Assembly: GCA_964492775.1 (NCBI GenBank)
Contig: CAZBLH010000004.1
Coordinates: forward strand, 1-64,000
Origin: WRDS01 sp964492775
Lineage (GTDB): Bacteria > Actinomycetota > Coriobacteriia > Anaerosomatales > PHET01
DNA length: 64,000 bases
Direction: 5' to 3'
The position numbers and the translations under genes are program-made. The notes below the pieces were generated by a model that saw only the letters and a program-made list of their open reading frames with translations, was not told the DNA's origin and searched no databases. Positions 53,574-61,789 of the stretch are shown piece after piece (positions within the stretch are counted from its first letter, which is position 1; each line of letters opens with the position of its first letter).

Positions 53574-54755
53574 CTAGCCGTTCCCGAACATGCGCGCGTA
53601 CACCGGCGACATCGAGCGGAGCCGCTCGACGATCGGCGGGAAGATCTCGAGGAAGTAGTCGATCTCCTCCTGCGTCGACCACCGGCCGAGCGAGAGACGC
53701 AGCGATCCGTGGGCGATCTCTTGAGGCACGCCGCAGGCCAGCAGCACGTGACTCGGCTCAAGCGAGCCAGAGCTGCACGCCGATCCGGTGGACACGGCGA
53801 CACCCTTGTTGTCGAGCTGCAGCAGCATCGCTTCGCCCTCCACGCCTTTGATCAGCAGCGGTGCGATGTTCGGCAGCCGCTCGCCGCCCTGCGCGGTTGC
53901 CTCGGTGTTCTCCAGCCTCGACGTAATTCCTTCGATGAGCTTGTCGCGCAACCCCGACAGGCGGGCGTGCTCCGCAGGCTGCTCGGCAAGCATGATCTCA
54001 AGCGCGGCGGTGAAGCCGACGACGCCGGCGACGTTCTGAGTGCCGCTGCGCTTCTTGAACTCCTGGCCGCCACCCTTGAGCAGCGGATCGAAGCGCGTGC
54101 CGGCCTTCAGGTACAACCCACCCACGCCCTTGGGGCCGTAGATCTTGTGCGCCGAGAAGGACGCCGCATCTACGCCGAGCTCCACTACGTTGAAGGGAAC
54201 CTTGCCGAGCGTCTGCGCGGCATCGGTGTGGAAGAGCGCGCCCGCCTGGTGCGCGACCTCGGCGAGTGCCTTGATGTCGTTCAGCGCGCCGATCTCGTTG
54301 TTCCCGTGCATGATTGAGACGAGCTTGGTGTTGGCCTTGAGCGCCGCCTTGAGGTCCTCGGCGTGAATGTGGCCGTCGGGGCGCGGCTTCAGGTACGTGA
54401 CTTGGTACCCGCGCTTCTCCAGCCAGTGAGCGGGTTCGAGGATCGCGTGGTGCTCGTATGCGGACACGATAAGGTGCGCGCCACCTTCAGGTGCAATCCG
54501 GCTGAGCACGCCGAGAAGCACAGCGTTGTCGGACTCGGTGCCTCCACCGGTGAACAGGACCTCGTTGGGCTTCTCGGCACCGATCGCGGCAGCGAAGCGC
54601 TCGCGATGCTCCTCCAGCGCGCTGTATGCGTCGCGTCCGATTGAGTAAAGCGAGTTCGCGTTTCCGAAGCGTTCGGTGAAGTAGGGCAGCATGGCCTCGA
54701 CGACCCTGGGGTCGACTGGAGTGGTCGCTGCGTAGTCGAAGTACACGTTCTCCAT
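53574..54755 (-). CDS. iscS: Cysteine desulfurase
   Basis: PLP enzyme that takes sulfur from cysteine. YFDYAATTPVDPRVVEAM at the start, TGGGTESDNAVL, the PLP-Lys motif SFSAHKIYGPKG and the catalytic Cys in STGSACSSGSLEPSHVL. 393 residues. NifS/IscS group I. Provides sulfur to IscU and MnmA, both downstream. 9 bp after iscR. Confidence 0.96.
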   Translation of the reverse strand: MENVYFDYAATTPVDPRVVEAMLPYFTERFGNANSLYSIGRDAYSALEEHRERFAAAIGAEKPNEVLFTGGGTESDNAVLLGVLSRIAPEGGAHLIVSAYEHHAILEPAHWLEKRGYQVTYLKPRPDGHIHAEDLKAALKANTKLVSIMHGNNEIGALNDIKALAEVAHQAGALFHTDAAQTLGKVPFNVVELGVDAASFSAHKIYGPKGVGGLYLKAGTRFDPLLKGGGQEFKKRSGTQNVAGVVGFTAALEIMLAEQPAEHARLSGLRDKLIEGITSRLENTEATAQGGERLPNIAPLLIKGVEGEAMLLQLDNKGVAVSTGSACSSGSLEPSHVLLACGVPQEIAHGSLRLSLGRWSTQEEIDYFLEIFPPIVERLRSMSPVYARMFGNG

Positions 54756-54764
54756 TCGATGCTC

Positions 54765-55205
54765 CTACTCTGCTGCTGTCTTACGGTTGTCGAGTCTGTC
54801 CTGAACCCCGCCGAGCTCGGCGAGGGTGGTAGAGGCGAATACCTCACGGAGCGCATCGGTTGCACGCGCCCACACAGGTGCGGCTGCGCACGCACCGATG
54901 TTGCCGCATTCATTCCCACGTTCGCTGTCACACACACTGGCGGTCAGCGGTCCCTCGAGCGCCTCGACGACCTGGAGGGTCGTGATTTCTTTCGGATCAG
55001 CCGAGAGGACGAAACCACCGCGCGCGCCACGCACGGCCGTGACCAGCTCGGCTCGGCGCAACGCGACGAACAGCTGCTCGAGGAATCGGGCGGGTATGGC
55101 GCGGCGCTCGGCAATCTCGCGAGCGCTCACGGGTCCCTCACCGTAGCGACATGCGAGTTCGATCATCGCAAGAAGCCCGTATTCGCTCTTCGCAGTAAGC
55201 CGCAT
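54765..55205 (-). CDS. iscR: Rrf2/IscR-family transcriptional regulator
   Basis: Winged-helix regulator: RLTAKSEYGLLAMIELACRYG, REIAERRAIPARFLEQL (recognition region), LVTAVRGARGGFVLS. Three cysteines in a CDSERGNECGNIGAC stretch correspond to the [2Fe-2S] ligands of IscR (spacing differs: x7 and x5). 146 residues. Likely autoregulates the isc run from the promoter just upstream. The cysteine-responsive CymR lacks these Cys, so IscR-type is favoured. Confidence 0.87.
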   Translation of the reverse strand: MRLTAKSEYGLLAMIELACRYGEGPVSAREIAERRAIPARFLEQLFVALRRAELVTAVRGARGGFVLSADPKEITTLQVVEALEGPLTASVCDSERGNECGNIGACAAAPVWARATDALREVFASTTLAELGGVQDRLDNRKTAAE

Positions 55206-55246
55206 GAAGAACCACTCCACCGTCAATCCCGACTTGGATGGTAGTG

Positions 55247-55276
55247 ATTATCTGCCCCGAACCTACGCTGGGTCAA
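55247..55276 (-). promoter_or_regulatory. Promoter of the iscR-iscS-iscU-mnmA run
   Basis: TTGACC and GATAAT with an 18-bp spacer, ~42 bp before iscR. The region between the -10 box and the start (GTAGTGATTATC side) is where an IscR operator would be expected; I cannot define the site. Confidence 0.6.
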
Positions 55277-55431
55277 TGCTTTCTTGACCACATTTGTCAG
55301 AAATCGCTGGCACTCCCGAAACTGCGCCGACCCGGGCATCTGCGCTCATCGTTGGAGCGCGACCGTCTGTACTTCTCTAGATGCCGTTTGCCATTCCTAG
55401 GTGCCGCTTGGCAAATCGAACGGTTGTCCGC

Positions 55432-55461
55432 TTGTGACGGACTCGAGGGCAGGGCTACTAT
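55432..55461 (+). promoter_or_regulatory. Candidate promoter of the 55.47-kb RNA
   Basis: TTGTGA and TACTAT with an 18-bp spacer on the plus strand, pointing to a region without an ORF that ends in a terminator. Confidence 0.5.
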
Positions 55462-55465
55462 GGGC

Positions 55466-55603
55466 ACCCGCCCTCAGGGGCAGGCAATGTGAGGAAAGAT
55501 CCATGGCCAATAGCCACAGGGTGGCGAAGCCCCGCTGGATCTGCCCGCATATAGCGTAGAGCCCCGGCTGCCGACAGACGGCGACCGGGGCTCCGCTTAT
55601 TCT
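55466..55603 (+). ncRNA. Candidate small RNA with promoter and terminator
   Basis: No ORF. After the promoter comes a long hairpin: GGGC (55478-55481) with GCCC (55543-55546), AGATCCA (55497-55503) with TGGATCT (55536-55542), inside which GCCAC-AGG-GTGGC folds. Then GAGCCCCGG (55559-55567) pairs with CCGGGGCTC (55585-55593), with an inner GCCG/CGGC, followed by CGCTTATTCT, a terminator. It does not match SRP RNA, 6S, tmRNA or a riboswitch I can name. It lies between iscR and ribH (convergent with ribH), so the hairpin may also end the rib transcript. Confidence 0.55.
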
Positions 55604-55627
55604 GGGATCGTGGAATCTTGCGCGCGG

Positions 55628-56095
55628 CTATCCGAGCGAGCGGGAGAGGTTCGCCATCTCGATCGCGGCGAGAGCCGCTTCCCAACCCTTGTTGCCCGCC
55701 TTGGTCCCGGCCCGCTCGACCGCCTGCTCGATGGTGTCGGCGGTGATTACACCGAAGATGACCGGAACCCCGCTGTCGAGGGTGACCTTGGCCACGCCCT
55801 TGCTGACCTCGGCAGACACGTACTCGAAGTGCGGCGTACCGCCGCGGATGACCACGCCGAGGGCTACGATCGCGTCGTAGCGTCCCGTTGCCGCCAACTT
55901 GCTCGCAACGAGCGGAATCTCGAAGGCACCCGGGACCCAGGCGACATCGATATCGCCCTCCTCGATCCCGTGGCGTACGAAACCGTCCTGCGCGCCCGAG
56001 AGCAGGCGTGTGGACAGAAGCTCGTTGAATCGGCTCACGACGCAGGCTACCTTCAGCCCGGTCCCTACCAGATGACCCTCGAATGTCGACATCAT
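55628..56095 (-). CDS. ribH: 6,7-dimethyl-8-ribityllumazine synthase
   Basis: Penultimate riboflavin step. CVVSRFNELLSTRLLSGAQD, WVPGAFEIPLVASKLA, GVVIRGGTPHFEYV and VPVIFGVITADTIEQA with the catalytic His. 155 residues. ATG overlaps the ribBA stop (ATGA); GAGAGG precedes it. Last gene of the rib run, ended probably by the hairpin at 55559-55593. Confidence 0.96.
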   Translation of the reverse strand: MMSTFEGHLVGTGLKVACVVSRFNELLSTRLLSGAQDGFVRHGIEEGDIDVAWVPGAFEIPLVASKLAATGRYDAIVALGVVIRGGTPHFEYVSAEVSKGVAKVTLDSGVPVIFGVITADTIEQAVERAGTKAGNKGWEAALAAIEMANLSRSLG

Positions 56096-57357
56096 GCAGT
56101 CCTCTCTGCCTCGGCCTGCTCGCCATCACGGCTCGGATCCCCGAGCGTCAGCGTGTGGTCGAGCTTGTCCTTCTTCGTACGCAGGTACTCGTAGTTCGTG
56201 GGACACGCCTCGATCTCAAGCGGCACCTGTTCGATCACGTCGAGCCCATAGCCTTCGAGTCCGACGATCTTTCGCGGGTTGTTCGTCATGAGCCGGATTG
56301 ACCTCAGTCCCAGATCAGCAAGTATCTGGGCGCCGATGCCGTAGTCGCGCAGGTCCGCGGGAAAGCCGAGCGTCTCGTTGGCCTCGACGGTGTCGTACCC
56401 CGACTCCTGCAGCTCGTAGGCGCGCAGCTTGTTCCCCAGGCCGATGCCTCGGCCTTCGTGACCCACGATGTAGAGCACCACGCCCGCGCCTTCGGCCTGC
56501 ACCCGTCTCATCGCCTCGTCGAGCTGGGCTCCGCAGTCGCAACGCAGCGAGTGGAACACATCGCCGGTCAAGCACTCGGAGTGCACGCGCACGAGCACTC
56601 CCTCCTTACCGGCCACATCCCCTGCTACGAGCGCGACATGGGTGCGCCCGTCCGTCGCCGACTCGTAGCCGTACGCTGTGAACTCGCCGAGCCGAGTAGG
56701 CAGGGTTACCGTCGAGGTGCGCCGAACAAGCCGCTCATTTCGCCTCCGGTAGCGGATCAGGTCCGCGACGGTAATCATCTTGAGCCCGTGCCTCGCCGAG
56801 AAGGCCTCGAGCTCAGGCCGGCGCGCCATCGTGCCGTCGGTATTGATGATCTCGCAGATCACACCTGCCGGCGTCAGCCCGGCCAGTCGAGCCAGATCGA
56901 CAGCCGCTTCGGTGTGACCCGCACGTTCCAGGACGCCACCCGGACGCGCCTGCAGCGGGAACACGTGCCCCGGCATGGAGATGTCCTCGGGCTTCGTAGC
57001 GGGGTCGATCGCGGCGAGCACCGTCTCACACCGGTCCGCAGGCGAGATTCCCGTGGTGATCCTCCCTTTTGCGCCGATCGAGACATGAAAGGCGGTGCCC
57101 TGCTCGGAGGTGTTGGTCTCGGTCATCGGCGGTATGCCAAGCGCGTCGAGGCGCTCCTTCGTGAGCGGCAAGCACACAAGCCCACGGCCGTGCGTGATCA
57201 TGAAGTTGATGGACTCAGGGGTGGCCTTCTCGGCGGCCATCACCAGATCGCCTTCGTTCTCCCGGTCCTCGTCGTCAACGACCACGAGCATGCGCCCGGC
57301 GGCGATCTCGGCGATGCCTTCCTCGATGGTGACGAACGGATGTGTTGTGTCGGTCAT
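56092..57357 (-). CDS. ribBA: Bifunctional DHBP synthase / GTP cyclohydrolase II
   Basis: Makes both riboflavin precursors. N-terminal RibB with VDDEDRENEGDLVMAAE and the metal/His residues in RAGHTEAAVDLARLAG; C-terminal RibA with VHSECLTGDVFHSLRCDCG (zinc cysteines) and GHEGRGIGLGNK. 421 residues from MTDTTHPF; the longer frame lies in ribE. 7 bp after ribE. Confidence 0.96.
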   Translation of the reverse strand: MTDTTHPFVTIEEGIAEIAAGRMLVVVDDEDRENEGDLVMAAEKATPESINFMITHGRGLVCLPLTKERLDALGIPPMTETNTSEQGTAFHVSIGAKGRITTGISPADRCETVLAAIDPATKPEDISMPGHVFPLQARPGGVLERAGHTEAAVDLARLAGLTPAGVICEIINTDGTMARRPELEAFSARHGLKMITVADLIRYRRRNERLVRRTSTVTLPTRLGEFTAYGYESATDGRTHVALVAGDVAGKEGVLVRVHSECLTGDVFHSLRCDCGAQLDEAMRRVQAEGAGVVLYIVGHEGRGIGLGNKLRAYELQESGYDTVEANETLGFPADLRDYGIGAQILADLGLRSIRLMTNNPRKIVGLEGYGLDVIEQVPLEIEACPTNYEYLRTKKDKLDHTLTLGDPSRDGEQAEAERTA

Positions 57358-57364
57358 GCCGGTT

Positions 57365-58039
57365 CTAGCCCTCCGTGAACTCTCTGAGCATGTCTCCCAG
57401 ACCGCGCCTGCGGGTCTCGGGGGCGAGCTCGGTGTCAGCATCCGGATCGCCGTAGACCTCGACGAACCGCCGCACATACTTGGCCATCATGTCGATCTCG
57501 ATGTTGACCGGGGCTCCGATCGGCTTGTCCTTGAGCGTGGTGGTCGCCTCGGTATGCGGCACGACCGCCGCCGCGAAGCTGTCCCCACGCAATTTGGAGA
57601 CGGTAAGCGAGATGCCGTCGACGGCGATGGAACCCTTCGGGATCACGTACTGCATGAACTGCCCCGGCACCTGGAACTGGTACACGACCGAGTTGCCCAC
57701 CGGGTGTCGCAGCAGCAGGCGCCCGACTCCGTCGATGTGGCCGGAGACGAGGTGCCCGCCGAGACGGTCGGAGAGCCTGAGTGCACGCTCCAGGTTGACC
57801 TTCGTGCCGACCTGAAGACCGCCGAGCGTGGTCTTGGCAAGCGTCTCCTCGCTGACGTCGGCAACGAATGCGCCGCGGATGAACTTGGCGACCGTCAGAC
57901 ACGCGCCGTCAACCGCGATGGAGTCTCCGAGCGCCATGTCGCGCCCGAAGTCCGGCGCGTAGACCTCCAGCTGCGCCCCGCCGCCGACGCGATCCACGCG
58001 CGTGATCACGCCCTGCGTCTCGATAAGTCCCGTGAACAT
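57365..58039 (-). CDS. ribE: Riboflavin synthase alpha subunit
   Basis: Dismutates two lumazines to riboflavin. Start MFTGLIETQG, two similar barrels each with a VDG...LTV signature (SIAVDGACLTV and SIAVDGISLTV) and GGHLVSGHIDGVG. 224 residues including a ~20-residue charged extension at the C-terminus. 12 bp after ribD. Confidence 0.96.
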   Translation of the reverse strand: MFTGLIETQGVITRVDRVGGGAQLEVYAPDFGRDMALGDSIAVDGACLTVAKFIRGAFVADVSEETLAKTTLGGLQVGTKVNLERALRLSDRLGGHLVSGHIDGVGRLLLRHPVGNSVVYQFQVPGQFMQYVIPKGSIAVDGISLTVSKLRGDSFAAAVVPHTEATTTLKDKPIGAPVNIEIDMMAKYVRRFVEVYGDPDADTELAPETRRRGLGDMLREFTEG

Positions 58040-58051
58040 GCAGCCCTCTCC

Positions 58052-59197
58052 TTACTTAGTCGATCCATCGAGCGTGCTCACCGGTCGCCAGGCTACCACG
58101 CAGACGTCTCCTACAATCCCTGTCTCGACCGGCGCAAGCCGGTGCTCGAGCGCGTCGCCGCCTTGCGCACTTACGGCTCCAGCGTACATCGGCGTCGCAC
58201 TCGTCCCGCCCATGCCGCCGGCGGTAACCGTGACAAGCTGGTCGATCGTCCCGGCCTCCCACAACGCGTCCATGAGCCGGAAACCCGCCTCTACAAGCGC
58301 GTCGTTCACACCCCGTGCGCCAAGCGACTCCAGCGCGCCGACGATTCCGCGGGCGGCGTCGTAGCGCTCCACGAGCACCTGCGGCCCTACGGCCGCGGCC
58401 GCCTGCTCTGCGGTCGCAGGTGCGTCGTCGGCGAGAAGCAGCAGCGTCGGCGCGAGCCCATCGGTGAACACGGCCGAGTGCGCCGGCGGCACGCTGTGGC
58501 GCGCGAGCACCACGCGCAGCGGTTGCCGCTGCGCGTGGACGCCGTCGTCGTCGCGCACGGTAAGCCCGGGGTCGTCGATCGCCACGGTGTGCGCGCCGAC
58601 GACGACGGCGTCTGCGCGGGAGCGTAGCTCCCGCGTGACGCGCGCGCCGGCGGTTCCGGTGATGTTGCTGCGCGCGTCCGGCGCGAGAGCGACACGGGCG
58701 TCCAGCGAGATACCCGACTTCACGGTAACGAACGGACGGCTGTGTCGCACACGCTGCTGCCAGCCCTCGACGAGCGTCGCAAAGGGCGCAGTCTGCTCGG
58801 CGAAGGTGACCTCGATTCCCGCAGCGCGAAGCTGTTCGGCTCCGCCGCCCGCATCGGCACTAGGATCTGAGAGTCCGATGTGGACACGCTCGACGCCTGC
58901 GGAGACAAGCGCCTCCGTGCACGGGGGTGTCCGACCGTGATGGCGACACGGCTCGAGCGTCACGTAGACGTCAGCGCCGCGGGCAGCCTCTCCGGCCGCG
59001 GCCAGGGCGAACACCTCGGCGTGAGGCTCGCCCGCGCGCGGGTGGAAGCCCTCGCCGACCACAAGCCCGTCACGCACCACGACGCAACCGACTGGAGGGT
59101 TGGGAGCCGTAGCGGCGCCAGCACGCTCTGCCAGTTCGACAGCACGGCGGAAATACGGGTCTGCGACCCGTGAAGCTACGCTCGCAAGCGCTTGCAC
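58052..59197 (-). CDS. ribD: Bifunctional riboflavin deaminase/reductase RibD
   Basis: Two steps of riboflavin synthesis. Deaminase domain (~1-145) with zinc residues in PHAEVFAL and LEPCRHHGRTPPC; reductase domain (~150-381) with FVTVKSGISLDARVA and RADAVVVGAHTV. 381 residues. GTG start preceded by GGAAGGG, which lies at the end of the FMN riboswitch. First gene of the rib run. Confidence 0.95.
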   Translation of the reverse strand: MQALASVASRVADPYFRRAVELAERAGAATAPNPPVGCVVVRDGLVVGEGFHPRAGEPHAEVFALAAAGEAARGADVYVTLEPCRHHGRTPPCTEALVSAGVERVHIGLSDPSADAGGGAEQLRAAGIEVTFAEQTAPFATLVEGWQQRVRHSRPFVTVKSGISLDARVALAPDARSNITGTAGARVTRELRSRADAVVVGAHTVAIDDPGLTVRDDDGVHAQRQPLRVVLARHSVPPAHSAVFTDGLAPTLLLLADDAPATAEQAAAAVGPQVLVERYDAARGIVGALESLGARGVNDALVEAGFRLMDALWEAGTIDQLVTVTAGGMGGTSATPMYAGAVSAQGGDALEHRLAPVETGIVGDVCVVAWRPVSTLDGSTK

Positions 59198-59209
59198 GAA
59201 GAAGCCCTT

Positions 59210-59320
59210 CCTTCTCCCGTCCGGACTCTGACCGTCGGCTCCGGAATCACACTGGATCGGCCCCTCGCGGGGTTCGCGGGCTGTAACCGCCGGTGGGGAG
59301 TTTCACCCCGCCCTGAAGAA
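59210..59320 (-). promoter_or_regulatory. FMN riboswitch (RFN element)
   Basis: On the minus strand: CTTCAGGGCGGGGTGAAACTCCCC, ACCGGCGGTTACAGCCCGCGA, a variable arm, CCAGTGTGATTCCGGAGCCGACGGTCAGAGTCCGGACGGGAGAAGG. All RFN conserved blocks are in order. The last GGGAGAAGGA overlaps the ribD SD, so control is probably translational; no terminator is seen between it and ribD. Confidence 0.96.
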
Positions 59321-59328
59321 AGCTTCCA

Positions 59329-59356
59329 ATTATCGTAGCAGGGTGCCAGCGCTCAA
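59329..59356 (-). promoter_or_regulatory. Candidate promoter of the rib run
   Basis: TTGAGC and GATAAT with a 16-bp spacer, directly upstream of the FMN riboswitch and downstream of rpe. Confidence 0.5.
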
Positions 59357-59382
59357 GCCAGACTCGGCGCTGCCCTGGGGCT

Positions 59383-60060
59383 CTACCCTATCGCGGCCTC
59401 TGCGGCTGCGCGGATGTCGGCGATTGCCTGCGTGGGGTCGGGCTGGCAGAACACCGCGTTGCCGGCGACGAGGCACCGAGCGCCTACCGCCGCGACCCGA
59501 GCGGCCGTCTCTGGGTTGATGCCACCGTCTACCTGGATGATCGGCGACACGCCCTCGGCGTCGCACAGCTCGGCAAGCTCGGCGATGCGCTCGACTGAGC
59601 GCTCGATGAAGCTCTGGCCGCCAAAGCCGGGGTTTACGCTCATCACGAGCACCATGTCGACCTCGCCCAAGACGTCGCGAATCGCCATCACGGGTGTGCC
59701 GGGGTTCAGGGTGACCGCGGGCGAGGCGCCACTCTCGCGGACACGGCGCAGTGTGCGGTGGATGTGGGGGGCGGCCTCGATGTGTACGCTCACCGAGTCG
59801 GCCCCGGCATCGAGGTACCAGTCGATGGTTGAGTCAGCGTTGTCGATCATGACGTGCACGTCCAGCGGCTTGGTCGCGACCCGCTTGAGTGCCCGAATCA
59901 CCGGCGGACCGATGGTGAGGTTGGGCACGAAGTGGCCGTCCATGACGTCCACGTGGATGTAGTCGGCCCCTCCCGCCTCGGCGATCTCGACCGCTTCGGC
60001 AAGCCTCGTGAAGTCCGCCGAGAGGATCGACGGCGCGATGAGTATCCGGTCCTCAGCCAC
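59383..60060 (-). CDS. rpe: Ribulose-phosphate 3-epimerase
   Basis: Interconverts ribulose-5-P and xylulose-5-P. IAPSILSADFTRLAEAV, HVDVMDGHFVPNLTIG, DVHVMI, MSVNPGFGGQSF and VDGGINPETA carry the metal and catalytic His/Asp residues. 225 residues, GTG start with GGGGG upstream. Ribulose-5-P is the DHBP synthase substrate, a metabolic link to the rib genes downstream. Confidence 0.96.
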   Translation of the reverse strand: MAEDRILIAPSILSADFTRLAEAVEIAEAGGADYIHVDVMDGHFVPNLTIGPPVIRALKRVATKPLDVHVMIDNADSTIDWYLDAGADSVSVHIEAAPHIHRTLRRVRESGASPAVTLNPGTPVMAIRDVLGEVDMVLVMSVNPGFGGQSFIERSVERIAELAELCDAEGVSPIIQVDGGINPETAARVAAVGARCLVAGNAVFCQPDPTQAIADIRAAAEAAIG

Positions 60061-60083
60061 CTGCGTACCCCCGATTCCGTCGT

Positions 60084-61100
60084 CTACTCTGCAACCAGTC
60101 CCATGCCGTGCAGCTCATCGCGGGCCTCTCGGCCCATAAGCAACGCGCCCGCATCGTGCACGCTGGCGCCTTCATAGAGGATCGAGCGCACCTGGTTCGT
60201 GATTGGCAGCTCGATGCCCTCACGCTCGCCGAGCTCGCTCACGGTCACGCAGCTCACGGCGCCTTCGGCGACCATGTGCGTCTTGGCGTAGAAGTCGTCC
60301 ATCGTGCCGCCTTGGGCAACGAGCTCGCCGAGCGCGCGGTTGCGCGAGTGGCGCGAAGTGCAGGTGGCGATCAGGTCTCCCATGCCGGCAAGCCCCATGT
60401 ACGTGAGGGTGTTCGCGCCGCGGGCTAGTCCCAGGCGGCTCATCTCGGCAAGGCCACGCGTCATCAGCGTGGCCTTCGTGTTGTCTCCGTAGCCGAGCCC
60501 GTCGGACATGCCCGCGGCCACCGCGATGACGTTCTTGGATGCGCCGGCGAGCTCGACGCCGGTGACATCGGTGTTGGTGTAGACGCGGAAGAACGGCGTC
60601 ATGAACGCGTCCTGGAACAGGCGACCGACCGCCTCATCGTGGGCGGCCACCACCGTCGCCGAAGGAATCCCCCGGCTGACCTCCTCCGCATGGTTGGGGC
60701 CCGACAGCCCGGCAATGCGCTCACGCCCGCCGATGACGTCCTCGAGGACCTCGGTCATGAGCATCAGCGTGCCGGCCTCGACACCCTTGCTCAGCACAAC
60801 GACGGGCGTAGTCGAGCCTAGGAATGGCTTCATGGCCTCGGCCGTCGCGCGCACCCCCACGCTCGGCGTGACTATCACAACCGCGTCCGAACCCGCCAGC
60901 GCCTGCTCGATGTCGGGCGTCGCCAAGACCTGCTCGGCAAGCTCGACCTCGGGAAGGTAGAGAGGGTTGCGGTGCTCCGCGTTGATGCCCTCGGCAATCT
61001 CGGCCTCACGCGACCACAGCCGCACATCGAGACCCTTGCCGCCGAGAAGCCAACAGACAGCCGTCCCCCACGATCCTGCGCCGATCACCGAAATCTGCAC
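60084..61100 (-). CDS. gpsA: Glycerol-3-phosphate dehydrogenase [NAD(P)+]
   Basis: Reduces DHAP to glycerol-3-phosphate for phospholipids. VIGAGSWGTAVCWLLG (cofactor), VVLSKGVEAGT, GPNHAEEV, the catalytic Lys in ELAGASKNVIAVAAG and MGLAGMGDLIATCTS. 338 residues. Directly downstream of plsY (6 bp), whose substrate it makes; 23 bp before rpe. Confidence 0.97.
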   Translation of the reverse strand: MQISVIGAGSWGTAVCWLLGGKGLDVRLWSREAEIAEGINAEHRNPLYLPEVELAEQVLATPDIEQALAGSDAVVIVTPSVGVRATAEAMKPFLGSTTPVVVLSKGVEAGTLMLMTEVLEDVIGGRERIAGLSGPNHAEEVSRGIPSATVVAAHDEAVGRLFQDAFMTPFFRVYTNTDVTGVELAGASKNVIAVAAGMSDGLGYGDNTKATLMTRGLAEMSRLGLARGANTLTYMGLAGMGDLIATCTSRHSRNRALGELVAQGGTMDDFYAKTHMVAEGAVSCVTVSELGEREGIELPITNQVRSILYEGASVHDAGALLMGREARDELHGMGLVAE

Positions 61101-61106
61101 GGTAAC

Positions 61107-61781
61107 TCACCCTTCCTTGGACGGAGCAGCGTCACGGGTTCGCTTGCGTTCGATTCTAGCTTCCTGACCCCGGGCAATGCGACCGATGTTGGACCGGTGG
61201 CGCCAGATCACGAGTCCCGCGAGCACGACCGCTGTCACCTTGAGGGGCAAGGAGCCCGGGTACAGCCAGAACACGAGCGGTGGGTAGGCAATCGCGCACA
61301 TGACCGAGGCGAGCGAGACCATCCGTGAAGCCGCGACGACTCCAACGAAGATCGCGAGTTCGATCAGAACGGCAGCCGGCGTCAGGACGGAAAGCATGCC
61401 GGCCGAGGTCGCCACGCCTTTGCCACCCCTGAACCGTATGTAGGGCGAGTACGAATGGCCGAGTACCGCTGCCGAGCCGGCGGCCACCGCCGTCCAGTCG
61501 GAGACCGCTTGGCCGCAGACCTCCGCAGGCACAACGAACCGCGCAATCGCAGCCGCAAGCGCGCCCTTGCCGGCGTCGAGAACGAGTGTGACCACAGCCG
61601 CCTTCCACCCGAGCAGCCTCAAGACGTTCGTCGTACCCAAGTTGCCGGAGCCATGCTCACGCGGGTCGATGTCGAACCAGCGCTTCCCGATGATCAGCGC
61701 CCAGGGAATCCCGCCGAGCACGTATCCGAGCGTGACGACCGCGGCAACGAGCAACCACAGCGGCATGCTGGTATCTGTCAC
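61107..61781 (-). CDS. plsY: Acyl-phosphate:glycerol-3-phosphate acyltransferase PlsY
   Basis: Membrane enzyme making lysophosphatidate from acyl-phosphate (from PlsX or FakA). Several hydrophobic helices and the three motifs GSGNLGTTNVLRLLG, FRGGKGVATSAGML and a short third IWRHRSNIGRIARG. 224 residues. GTG start with GAGGAG upstream. Forms der-plsY-gpsA, a common order. Confidence 0.96.
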   Translation of the reverse strand: MTDTSMPLWLLVAAVVTLGYVLGGIPWALIIGKRWFDIDPREHGSGNLGTTNVLRLLGWKAAVVTLVLDAGKGALAAAIARFVVPAEVCGQAVSDWTAVAAGSAAVLGHSYSPYIRFRGGKGVATSAGMLSVLTPAAVLIELAIFVGVVAASRMVSLASVMCAIAYPPLVFWLYPGSLPLKVTAVVLAGLVIWRHRSNIGRIARGQEARIERKRTRDAAPSKEG

Positions 61782-61789
61782 GGGACTCC

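Noticed and set aside
55466..55560. c-di-GMP-I riboswitch or SRP RNA
   Set aside because: CACAGGG and GGCGAAGCC faintly recall c-di-GMP-I, but the GAAA-capped arm is absent; the SRP GGAA loop with its AGCAG partner is absent too.
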